DNA from: Amoeboaphelidium occidentale
Taxonomy: Eukaryota; Aphelidiomycota; Aphelidea
NCBI GenBank assembly: GCA_023515795.1
Contig: JALGPX010000091.1
Coordinates: 1-43,835, forward strand
Direction: 5' to 3'
Length of the DNA stretch: 43,835 nt
Position 1 is the first letter of the stretch, and the number at the start of each line of letters is the position of its first letter. Below, piece by piece: positions 21,329-30,375 of this stretch. A model generated the notes under the pieces. It was given only the letters and a program-made list of their open reading frames with translations, searched no databases and was not told the origin of the DNA. The position numbers and the translations under genes were made by a program.

Positions 21329-21429
21329 AGAAACGATTGAAACAACGAAACGAATTCGTAATTTCTTCGAAACTGCGATTCTGCGAAATCGAAGGTATTT
21401 AAGGGCTTTATTAAAGCTTGCAGAATAGA

Positions 21430-21891
21430 TCAACTTCTCTTGCCACGCTTGAAGAATGGACCCCTTCCTCTACCTCGCCCTCGGAAACCGCCTCTTTTGT
21501 AATTTACAATGTATTTCTCTGTTGGCGCAACTTTGATCTCATCCACATCTTTAATCTTGAACTGATTGAAGTAACCATTCTTTACGGAATCTTTTGCATT
21601 ATTCAATGAGACAAATCCTTTTAAAGGCGAAAGATCATCCGACAGCTGCTCAGAGGATTGAGACAAATTGATTTTTATATTCTTTCTAATTGGCGAATCT
21701 TTTTGCGGTGTTTCAAGTTCTTTCACGGCGTCCAGTCTTCGTTTCAAAGGCTTCGATGAAACAACATTATTATCCTTCAAAATCGAAGGCTTTTTTGAAT
21801 AATTAAATAAATCTTTATCGTCTATATCCTCTTTATCACTTGAGCTGCTTGGAATTACAATAATGTCTGCCAGTGTAATCTTCTTTGTCAT
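21430..21891 (-). CDS. Small protein with SUMO-interaction-like motif and RGG-box tail
   Basis: 153 residues from the ATG at 21891; codons remain open upstream to 21939 without another ATG. Not recognised as a named family. Seen: IIVIPSSSSDKED near the start is a hydrophobic patch followed by serines and acids, as in SUMO-interaction motifs. The middle is charged and low in complexity (KPLKRRLD, SSEQLSDDLS). The end is RGGFRGRGRGRG with phenylalanines, an RGG box typical of RNA-binding and arginine-methylated proteins. A role in RNA or chromatin biology is plausible from these motifs but is inference. The gene ends 102 bp before the next start on the same strand. Confidence 0.6.
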   Translation of the reverse strand: MTKKITLADIIVIPSSSSDKEDIDDKDLFNYSKKPSILKDNNVVSSKPLKRRLDAVKELETPQKDSPIRKNIKINLSQSSEQLSDDLSPLKGFVSLNNAKDSVKNGYFNQFKIKDVDEIKVAPTEKYIVNYKRGGFRGRGRGRGPFFKRGKRS

Positions 21892-22207
21892 TATGCGGAA
21901 AGCAAGAGGGCTTGTTTGACAGCGAAGCCAAGTGAACAAAAGCCAGCTCTTCAGGATTTCATATGAAAGGATTATTTATTCAGAAAGTATAAAGACGCGA
22001 TTTGTAAGGGCCTAAGGAGTTAGCAACGTTGCTCTTATTAAGGCAAAAGTGAGGCTCTTTCGACCAAAGGAACAGGATATTCAGACAAAACAAATCCCTC
22101 ATTATAAAGTCGGATTGCACTTCCTATCGTTAATATAAATCATCACGCTAATCCTGTTCCTGGGCCAAAGATACCACAGCCAACAAATGAAGTGTTTTTA
22201 CTATAGA

Positions 22208-22345
22208 AAGTTAGTTTATGTTCTGTAATGATATCACAAGAGCAATCAGACATCCAAGGAAGTATTAAGCCAGCATTAGGAGGCACGATGCACACCTTTT
22301 GGTGGAAACTGCGAATACGGGAAAAATTCATCACCTTGCTCAACG
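22208..22345. repeat. Duplicated segment, copy 1
   Basis: About 135 bp that recur at 22432-22570, starting at AAAGTTAGTT and strongest around 22230-22325 (CATCCAAGGAAGTATTA, GGTGGAAACTGCGAATACGGG). On the minus strand this copy is part of a 66-codon open frame with IRSFHQK and ILPWMSD. On the plus strand the corresponding frame has an internal stop. The origin is unknown; it may be a fragment of a gene or mobile element located elsewhere. Confidence 0.7.
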
Positions 22346-22431
22346 TGATTGTGAAACCAGACTTACCCTTAAGATTATAATGCAGACATTCTGAGCGCGT
22401 TATAATGTTTCTGTAGCGCGTTCAAAAGCCT

Positions 22432-22570
22432 AAAAGTTAGTTGTGTTCTTTGATCAAATTGTTAAAAGCGTCATCAGACATCCAAGGAAGTATTATGCCA
22501 GCATTAGAAGGCACGATGCTCTTCTTTTGGTGGAAACTGCGAATACGGGAAATGTTCATCAGTTGACGCG
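22432..22570. repeat. Duplicated segment, copy 2
   Basis: Direct repeat of 22208-22345 with scattered substitutions, ending about 100 bp before the APRT start. Here the plus-strand frame is open (62 codons, 22443-22631), while on the minus strand the same motifs (IRSFHQK, ILPWMSD) are still readable. Which strand, if either, once coded is unclear, though the minus-strand motifs are shared by both copies. Confidence 0.7.
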
Positions 22571-22668
22571 TAAATTATTGAGAACGAAGTACCTTTATGA
22601 TTTGATGAAAAAATTGTTGCAAAGTTCTTGATCTGCACTAGAACCGAAAGCAAGTTCGATTCCGGCAT

Positions 22669-23208
22669 ATGACTAAAGTGTCTGATTTAAGAAGTGTTCA
22701 GGATTTGATAAAGAGTTATCCAGACTTTCCGAAGAAGGGTATTCTGTTTCGTGATATCTTTCCGATATTCTTGGATCCTTCTGCTTTGAAATTCTTGCTT
22801 GATAGCATGGTCAAAGAGATTCGTAGCAAGCTGCCAGATTGCGGTGCAATAGTTGGACTGGATGCAAGAGGATTCTTAATTGGGCCATCTATCGCTATGG
22901 AACTTGGTGTCCCATTTATACCAGTTAGAAAACAAGGAAAGTTGCCTGGAACTTGCGCCACAGTTGAGTATCTTAAGGAATATGGAGCAGATTATTTCGA
23001 AATGCAAAAGGAATCCATGCAGAGCGTTAAAGGAAGTGTTTGCGTGGTCGATGATCTTCTCGCGACTGGTGGTAGTGCAAAGGCTGCTGAGAAACTGTTG
23101 GAAGTATGCGGCGCTAAAGTGGGCTTATACGCTTTCGTTGTCGAATTGGTTGATCTTAATGGCATGAAGCAATTGAATGCTCCGGTGTATTCCGTATTCA
23201 AGTATTAA
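22669..23208 (+). CDS. APT1: Adenine phosphoribosyltransferase
   Basis: 179 residues, one exon, the usual APRT length. The enzyme makes AMP from adenine and PRPP in the cytosol (purine salvage). Seen: the start YPDFPKKGILFRDI, the flexible-loop region RKQGKLPGTCATVEY, and the PRPP-binding motif VCVVDDLLATGGSA. The ATG at 22669 is the first in frame and fits homologues. The gene ends 83 bp before the RasGEF start on the same strand. Confidence 0.97.
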   Translation: MTKVSDLRSVQDLIKSYPDFPKKGILFRDIFPIFLDPSALKFLLDSMVKEIRSKLPDCGAIVGLDARGFLIGPSIAMELGVPFIPVRKQGKLPGTCATVEYLKEYGADYFEMQKESMQSVKGSVCVVDDLLATGGSAKAAEKLLEVCGAKVGLYAFVVELVDLNGMKQLNAPVYSVFKY

Positions 23209-23291
23209 ATGACAGGTATGAAATAAATCCATTGCAGGTCGTTCAACTTTGGTATTTGTAGTTTCATCAAATCGTTTCGACTGATTAAACC

Positions 23292-25728
23292 ATGGAGTAA
23301 GACCTCTAAGATCATAACTTACATTTAAATAGATTCCAAAGGATCCAGCTGCTAAAGGTATATTCGCCTGGCTTTGATTATGTCCACTTTGTTCAAGTCA
23401 CAGACAGTTCAACCTTCCAGGAGATATCAGATACGATTCAGGCTAAAAAGATTGTTGCACCTGGAGTAAAATTTACTATTGCTTTTACGAATGTGGAAGG
23501 AAAAGAGATCGAACCAGCAGCAGCAATATCTTATGGATTCTATCAGCCGAAGGAAGTCTTTGTGAATGTATCAAACCATCAGGATCTTCAGGTTCCAAAA
23601 TCAAGTCAACATTCCTCCTCACCTGGAGCACAAGGCAGGAAACTCAATGTTATAGGACCTGTGCCGCAGGAGTTTAAGATGGGTGTATCAGAGTTTCCTG
23701 TGACAGTCAGCCATAGTCAAAAAGAGTCCTCTGACTTATCAAACTTGGCTTTGGCAGATAGCAACTCCATAAGTCTCAGCGGGGCATCTTTGAATGAAGC
23801 TATTGATGGTGCAGATAAAGATAAGAAAAGATCTATGCCGTCAATGCCTAGTCGCTTGAACGAAGATATTGCACCAGAGACTGATGATGAAGAGATTGCT
23901 AGTGTTACAGAGTCCATGTCGAATTTGGCGACCGATCCTAATGCTCCACCTGGTCCTGGTGCTTTGAGAAAGAGATTATCATCTTTGGCTTCGAATGGAA
24001 GTAGACCTACTCTAAAGAGAAATCTTTTGAAGGGAAGAAATTCAGCAATTGCTTCCAATGGTTCGTTGCCAAAAATGGATACGCCAGGAGATTCTATACT
24101 TGTGCGTGTTTTGCTAGAAAAAGATGCCATAGTCACGCAAAGAATTGGTCTTTATTGTGTCATGGAGGATTTACTGCGTAATGTTTGTGTAAAGTTGGGC
24201 TTAAGTTTTGACGAATACACGCTGGAGCTTCCTGGAAAAGAAAAGGTTGAGCTTGACCGTATGCTGCAACACTATCACTCACTGAATAAGGCCTCTGAGG
24301 TTTATTTGGTTAAATCTCCAAAAGTTTACNNNNNNNNNNNTTCCTGGAAAAGAAAAAGTTGAGCTTGACCGTATGCTGCAACACTATCACTCACTGAATA
24401 AGGCCTCTGAGGTTTATTTGGTTAAATCTCCAAAAGTTTACCATTTACTATCTGTCCTCGAGAACGGTGAAGAAGTTGTTGTGATGCAATCTTCTTCTTC
24501 TGGAGATATGCTCGTTATGGCTGCAACTCCAGAAAGATTATTACAAGTTGCAACTGATGACTCCCAAAAGGGTACGTTTCTGATCTATTTTGTTCTAAAG
24601 CTCTAATTATCTTTAGACAACACTTTTATTGATACTTTGCTCTTAACTTTCCGTTCCTTCATGAGACCTGTTGATTTCTTTGATGGCTTGATAGATAGAT
24701 TTAATGCATCACCACCTGCAGAGGCTTCTCCTGAAGATATGGCCTACTACCAAAAAATGATTCAAATTGTTCAGACAAAGACGATGACAATCCTCAACCA
24801 TTGGATCAGCCATTATTGGCATGACTTTTCTCATGACTTAGTATTGAAGAAATCTCTTGGTGAATTCTTGGAAGCTTTAAAAGCGACACACATGGCAACA
24901 CAATCTAGAGAACTTATTCATAAGATTGAGATCCAAAGCGAAAAAGAAGAGGCCCTTCAACAGCAAAGAAAGAATATCGACGTCAAGAAGAAAGCCATGG
25001 AATCGATGATTGAAGAGTTCGAAGCACCTGTATTGGCAAAGCAGTTGGCTCTACATGATTTCGAAGTATTCCAGCAAATCAATCCTATCGAGTACCTCAA
25101 TTTAATCTGGAAGAAGAAAGACTCAGATCCATCAGAATGGGCTACGCCAAATTTAGACTTCTTCAGCGCACGATTTGATATGGAAAGCTATTGGGCTGCA
25201 ACAGAGATTTTACGCGAACCAGATTTAAAGAAGAGAGCAAAGATATTGCAGAAATTCATTCAGCTCGCTAAAGAATGTCAGATGATAAAAAATTTCTTCA
25301 GTATGTTTGCTTTGTTCTCTGGTTTGAGTATGGCACCTATTACAAGATTGAAGAAAACTTGGGAATTGATTCCTGCAAAAGTTAAGCAAACATTCGATGA
25401 GATCGAGAAGTTCTGTGACCCTTCAAAGAATATGAAGAATTTCCGTGATTTATTGAGCCATTCGCCTCCGCCTATTATTCCTTTCTTGCCCATCTATATG
25501 AAGGATCTGACATTCATGAATGATGGGAATCAAGCTTTCTTCAAGAACATGGTTAATTTCGATAAGCTTAGAATGATGGGAGATAAAGTCAAAGAGGTCC
25601 ACAGTTTGGGTTTCATTCCATTCCCTTTCGAGAAGGATGTGATTTGTCAGAACTGGTTGCATAAACCGAAAATCGAAACCAGCTCTGCTAAACTAAAGGA
25701 AGAGTCTCTTGCGCGCGAACCACAATGA
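23292..25728 (+). CDS. Ras-family guanine nucleotide exchange factor (REM + Cdc25 domain), crossed by an assembly gap
   Basis: Exons 23292-23296 (ATGGA), 23333-24571 and 24617-25728. The displayed frame breaks at the gap (24330-24340), because 101 bp on its left are repeated on its right. Treating that as one copy restores 747 residues in frame. Seen: a ubiquitin-like/RA-like N-terminus, a Ser-rich linker, an RBD-like region (about residues 254-340, ILVRVLLEKD to VYLVKS), the REM helix bundle (FIDTLLLTFRSFMRP), a coiled linker, and the catalytic Cdc25 core (LALHDFEVFQQINPIEYL, then PPIIPFLPIYMKDLTF and FDKLRMM). It loads GTP on Ras or Rap. The target is not decided by sequence, though the RBD-REM-Cdc25 order resembles Rap exchange factors. 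Confidence 0.88.
24229..24441 (+). other. Unmerged contig overlap: 101-bp repeat on both sides of an 11-N gap
   Basis: 24229-24329 and 24341-24441 are the same sequence apart from one base (G in the left copy, A in the right, in GAAAAGG/GAAAAAG), separated only by N. This is the signature of two contig ends that overlap but were scaffolded instead of merged. Collapsing removes 112 bp and brings the RasGEF frames into line. Confidence 0.95.
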
Positions 25729-25768
25729 TATCAGTTTCTTTTGAATAGATTAGCTTTTTTTACGTATA

Positions 25769-27722
25769 ATGTTTGCTCGGCTTGGTCTCAAGTTGATCTC
25801 TGTTCCAGCGATTGTTACAACTGGGATTTTAGGGATATACTCATTCAGAGCTAGAACAGATGTCAAATGTGAACAAAAAGCCAATGATCATCGTCTGTCT
25901 CTGACAAGTTCTGATGCTTCCGATCTAAAGATATTTCGACCTTTTCAAGATTCAAAGAAACGACCACATTTGGTTGTATTAGGCACAGGATGGGGAGGTA
26001 TTCTTAAGATCATCTACTCGATCTCATATTCAAAACTCTGTAGCGGTGGGAGTACTTCAGAATCTTGATCAAAACCTTTATGATATTACAGTAATCTCTC
26101 CTACAAACTACTTCCTGTTTACACCTCTTTTACCATCTGCGGCTGTTGGCACCATTGAACCAAGTTCTCTTACAACTTCCATCAGGTCTATTCTTGATAA
26201 GATACGTGGAAAATCTCATGATAATGTTGTTACATACATTGAAGCATCAGCAACAGATTTACAGACGCACAGAGGCGAGAATTTTGTAAAAGTAGAGACT
26301 CCTGACGGCAAGAGCGAATTCTTGGTGCAGTATGATCATCTCGTTATCGGAGTTGGAGCTATTAGTAACACCTTTGGAATTCCTGGTGTAGAATCATATT
26401 GTCATACTTTAAAGAATATTGATGACGCTAAAGCTATAAAGCGAAAAGTTAAACAGAACTTTGAGAAAGCATCAGTGCCTGGTTTAAGTGCAGCGGAACG
26501 CAAGAAGCTGCTGACCTTTGTGGTTGTCGGAGGGGGACCAACAGGAGTTGAATTCGCTGGTGAACTGCTGGATTTCATTCGTGAAGATTTATACAGATAC
26601 TTTCCTCACTTGGTAACGAGTAAAGAGAAGCTTGAAGAAGTTACAGTTGCCGTAATTCAGTCATCGGATCACATTTTGAACACATATGATGAGAAGATAT
26701 CTGAATTAGCAGAGAAAACCTTTCTAAAGCACGGAATTAAAGTGATCACAAATGCAAGAGTAACTGCAATTCGTCCAATGTACTTGGAGTATTCTACGAA
26801 AAAAGAATCTAAAACCATGGAATACGGACTGTGTGTTTGGACAACTGGAATTGGGATGCAAGGTTTCGTGGAAAGTGTAGTGAACAAAATGGCAAGAGCA
26901 GGAGCTCAACAACGCCATTACAAAGCACTAACCGTTGATGATAAACTGAGAGTTATTGGAATCGAAAAGATAACTGCGAAGGGTCCGAAAATTTTTGCTG
27001 TTGGCGATTGCTGTACCATTGATACTCCAACTCTGGTAGATAAACTCTTGGAATTATTCCAGGTTGCCGATGTTGATCAGAATGGAACTCTATCATTAGA
27101 GGAATTCCTGTCACTATCAGAATATCTCTCCAAGAAATATCATCAAGTCGAAGTTTATCTTAAGCTGGTTGGAAAGAAGGCAAAGAAATTGTTTGATTCT
27201 GTAGACAAAGCAGGAAAAGGATACCTTAACTTTGTAGAGTTTGAGTCGCTTCTACGAGATATTGATAGAATGGTGAGACCATTACCCGCAACAGCTCAGG
27301 TTGCACAACAGCAAGGAAAATACGTTGGAGATTATTTAAACTTTCTTGGAAAAGAAACACGATCAAGTGATGTTGATATCGCTAAATGGCTTGATACTAT
27401 ACCAGATGGAAAATCAGAGACGGGAAAAGGAGTTGATTCTGGGCTCAATATCGAACTTTTAGAAGCAATTCTAGAACCAGATCAAAAAGATGATGAGTTC
27501 AAACCATTCAGATATTCTCATTTCGGTTCATTAGCGTACATTGGAGGTGATGTAGCTGCAATTGATTTTGGTAAAGGCTTTTCTATGGGCGGATCAATCT
27601 TAACACTCTGGCTTTGGAAGAGCGTGTACTTAAGTAAACAGGTCACATTGAAACAGAGAATTGATCTTGGATTTGACTGGCTAAGAACGAAAGTATGGGG
27701 AAGGGATGTTGGAAATACTTAG
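25769..27722 (+). CDS. External, calcium-binding type II NADH dehydrogenase
   Basis: Exons 25769-25997 and 26044-27722, with a 46-nt intron, give 635 residues. The enzyme passes electrons from cytosolic NADH to ubiquinone on the outer face of the inner mitochondrial membrane without pumping protons. Seen: a basic N-terminus with a hydrophobic segment (VPAIVTTGILGIYSF), the FAD motif VVLGTGWGAVG completed across the intron, the second Rossmann motif VVVGGGPTGVEFAGEL (about residue 235), and an inserted canonical EF-hand DVDQNGTLSLEE (about 418-429) followed by a degenerate second hand (SVDKAGKGYLNF). The C-terminal membrane-binding part is present. The insert predicts calcium control, as in fungal and plant NDB-type enzymes. 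Confidence 0.93.
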
Positions 27723-27764
27723 GCCTACGAATAGAAATACAGTTTTTTCGAAACTGATTGAAGC

Positions 27765-29298
27765 ATGAGCAGAGCAAAGAAAGCCAAAACTTCTGAGGAA
27801 CCTTCCGAAGCTGTTCAAAACACAACGCAGAGCACAAAAGAATTATCAGAGAATTTAGTAAAGCGAACTAAAATTCTGTTTCAAAGTGAAATAGGTTCAT
27901 TCGAGGACGAGTCCAGCGCCAAAGACATGTAAAGACTTCAACGTTAAAAGACAATTTAATGATTTAGCGCAAGGATAAAAATCAACGCGAAATTAAAGGA
28001 TGAATACGAAGCACTGAGAAAACCGAAATTCATTGCGCCTGGTGTCGCTGTGCTGAGCGTTAATGGGCAACAGCAACCTCAGCGACTTTTAACATTCGAC
28101 GGCGCTGCCAAAAGACCGTTGGCGATTACTTTTGGAGAAGAAGGCCTTTCTGGCCCAATGGCAGAAACTAAAGCTGAACGCCCTCTCACAGAGACAGAAA
28201 TTATGCAAATTGAACGTAAATCTGCCTTGAACATTCCTGATTCTACACAACTCATCAAATCTCAGTTACATCAAACACCAAAGCCAAAGTGGCATCCTCC
28301 ATGGAAACTTATGCGGGTTATCAGCGGACATATCGGATGGGTCAGGGCTGTTGCAGTTGATCCTTCTAATGAATGGTTTGCAACTGGAGCCGGAGACCGC
28401 TTGATTAAAATTTGGGATTTGGCCTCTGGAACTTTAAAGCTTTCTTTAACTGGTCACGTGTCCACAGTGCGCGGTCTCGCTGTATCTGACAGGCATCCTT
28501 ATTTGTTCTCTTGCGGTGAAGATAATCAAGTGAAATGTTGGGATTTAGAGGTTAATAAGGTTGTCAGACACTATCATGGTCATTTATCAGGAGTTTTCTG
28601 TCTTGCAATACATCCAACTTTAGATGTTCTGATTACTGGTGGAAGAGATTCTGTTGCTCGTGTTTGGGATATTCGAACAAGGCAGCAAGTACATATATTG
28701 AGCGGTCATGAACACTCTGTTATATCCTTACTTTCACAAGAAGCAGACCCACAAGTCATAACAGGCAGCATGGATAACACCATACGATTATGGGATTTAG
28801 CAGCTGGAAAAACAATGACAACTTTAACGCATCACAAAAAGAGTATAAGAGCTTTGGTGAAATCGGATGAAGAATTCACATTTGCGAGTGGAGCAGCTGA
28901 TAATATTAAAAAGTGGAAATGTCCCGAAGGCAAATTTATGATGAATTTCAGAGGACATAATTCTATTATCAACGCATTATCACTCAACCAGGATAATGTT
29001 TTGTTTTCCGGTGCGGATAACGGAACTATGCAGTTTTGGGATTGGAAAAGTGGATATTGTTTTCAGAAAATGGATACCATAGCTCAGCCTGGATCTTTGG
29101 AAAGTGAGAATGGAGTATTCTGTTCTGCTTTTGATAAGTCAGGAACTCGGTTGATAACGGGAGAGGCAGATAAAACAATCAAAATCTGGAAAGAGGTAAG
29201 TTAAATTTATGTTTTAATTAAAATTTTAGGATGAACTTGCTACCGAGGAATCTCACCCGATCGACTGGAATCCAACTTTGAAGCGTGACCACTATTAG
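27765..29298 (+). CDS. PRP46: Prp46/PLRG1 WD40 protein of the spliceosomal Prp19 complex
   Basis: Exons 27765-27928, 27968-29195 and 29230-29298 give 486 residues. The protein is a core NTC (Prp19-complex) component needed for spliceosome activation. Seen: a charged N-terminal region with [10 protein letters not shown], the conserved [20 protein letters not shown] opening of the propeller, seven WD repeats with GH...WD pairs, and the family's tail [15 protein letters not shown], which appears only after removing a 34-nt intron. The last 59 bp overlap the 3' coding end of the opposite-strand CDF gene. Confidence 0.95.
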
Positions 29299-30262
29299 TA
29301 ATAGAAAAATTGATTTCGTTAACAGGATGATATCCTTTTCTGATGATATTCTGCAACTTCAGAACATTCTCGGAATTTAAACTTTGTTCCGGTAGAGCCA
29401 AGCTAACGTCATACTTTGACCCGTTTTTACGGACTCTTATGCTATCTTTTGGAATGTGTTTGAAAGATTCGCTGTTCTTCAATAAGTTTGCAACAGCCGT
29501 TTGAACCTCGACATCTTGAACATCTAGCAACTCCAAACAAGAAGATTTTCCCGTGGTGTAAGCTATTCTAAGAACCAAACCACTTATCACAATTCCTCCC
29601 AAGGGATCCAAAAACTCGACTCCGAGCAATTGATTGCCTCCCAAAGACACTAATGCGACAATAGAAGATAGCGCGTCGGCTCTGTGATGCCAAGCATTCG
29701 CAATTAAGACTTGACTCTTCTGCTTCTTCCCAACAAAATTTGTCCATTGAAACAAACCTTCTTTCACAAGAACGGATCCAAGAGCAACAGATAACGCAGC
29801 AGCCCCAAACTCCAACTGAGAATGCTCATGAACATGTGAGCTCTCAATGAATGGAAGCATTATTGATAATGAATGCTGAAGACTTCCTAAAGCCCCAACG
29901 CCAAGCAGCGATGAAACAAGCAAGCCACCAAGAGGCTGGGCTTTTCCTCTACCAAATACGAAAAGGTCCTTCTTATCACTCTTTCCACCAGCCCATTTGA
30001 TAGTAGCCAATGTAACAAAATCTGATAAAAGATCTGAAAGGGAATGAATAGAGTCCGCAATAAGTGACGAAGAATTGTAGTAGAATCCAGCAGCAGCTTT
30101 AGCAATTGTCAGTGAAACATTCGAAGCCAAACCGACTTGAGTGACCAGCGAAGCTTCTCTATTAGAGGATATCTCATGGCTATGATGATGGTGATGATGC
30201 CCAGAATGGAACCGTTTCAAAACGGCCAAGCGAATGTGTGATTTCATGCATTGGTGAAACAT
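29240..30262 (-). CDS. CDF metal transporter, Mmt1-like (mitochondrial iron/metal carrier)
   Basis: 340 residues from the first ATG, one exon. Seen: a run of histidines (HHHHHHSH, residues 22-29) after a basic, arginine/lysine-containing start that could be a mitochondrial presequence, six hydrophobic segments, and the CDF metal sites DSIHSLSD (about residue 69) and HHRADALSS (about 180). The C-terminal cytosolic-type domain ends at PVNEINFSI, and about twenty less conserved residues follow. Mmt1/Mmt2 relatives export iron from mitochondria; a zinc or manganese substrate cannot be excluded. The coding end overlaps PRP46 exon 3 on the other strand by 59 bp. Confidence 0.85.
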   Translation of the reverse strand: MFHQCMKSHIRLAVLKRFHSGHHHHHHSHEISSNREASLVTQVGLASNVSLTIAKAAAGFYYNSSSLIADSIHSLSDLLSDFVTLATIKWAGGKSDKKDLFVFGRGKAQPLGGLLVSSLLGVGALGSLQHSLSIMLPFIESSHVHEHSQLEFGAAALSVALGSVLVKEGLFQWTNFVGKKQKSQVLIANAWHHRADALSSIVALVSLGGNQLLGVEFLDPLGGIVISGLVLRIAYTTGKSSCLELLDVQDVEVQTAVANLLKNSESFKHIPKDSIRVRKNGSKYDVSLALPEQSLNSENVLKLQNIIRKGYHPVNEINFSITNSGHASKLDSSRSGEIPR

Positions 30263-30375
30263 TATTCAAAGATAAAAGCCCACTCGCTGCGTAGACTAGA
30301 AAAATGTTAAAAAATGTATATTCAAAAGTATAATAATCCATCCCAAAAGTCACCAAGTAACACGATAAAATCTGC

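Larger units (their letters stand above)
21892..22668. other. Gene-free stretch, 777 bp, with a divergent-start region and a duplicated segment
   Basis: It lies between the divergent RGG-box gene (minus) and APRT (plus) and must hold both promoters. The left 300 bp show nothing I can name. The right part contains an imperfect duplication described separately. Short open frames on either strand through the duplication are not conserved intact in both copies. Confidence 0.5.

Noticed and set aside
22443-22631. A 62-codon plus-strand gene upstream of APRT
   Set aside because: The matching frame in the other copy of the duplication has a stop, and no family signal is present.
24229-24441. Genuine tandem duplication inside the RasGEF
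   Set aside because: The repeat borders coincide exactly with the N run and break the frame; an assembly overlap explains all of it.
24373-24606. A separate small gene starting after the N gap
   Set aside because: It is the continuation of the RasGEF in the shifted frame caused by the unmerged overlap.
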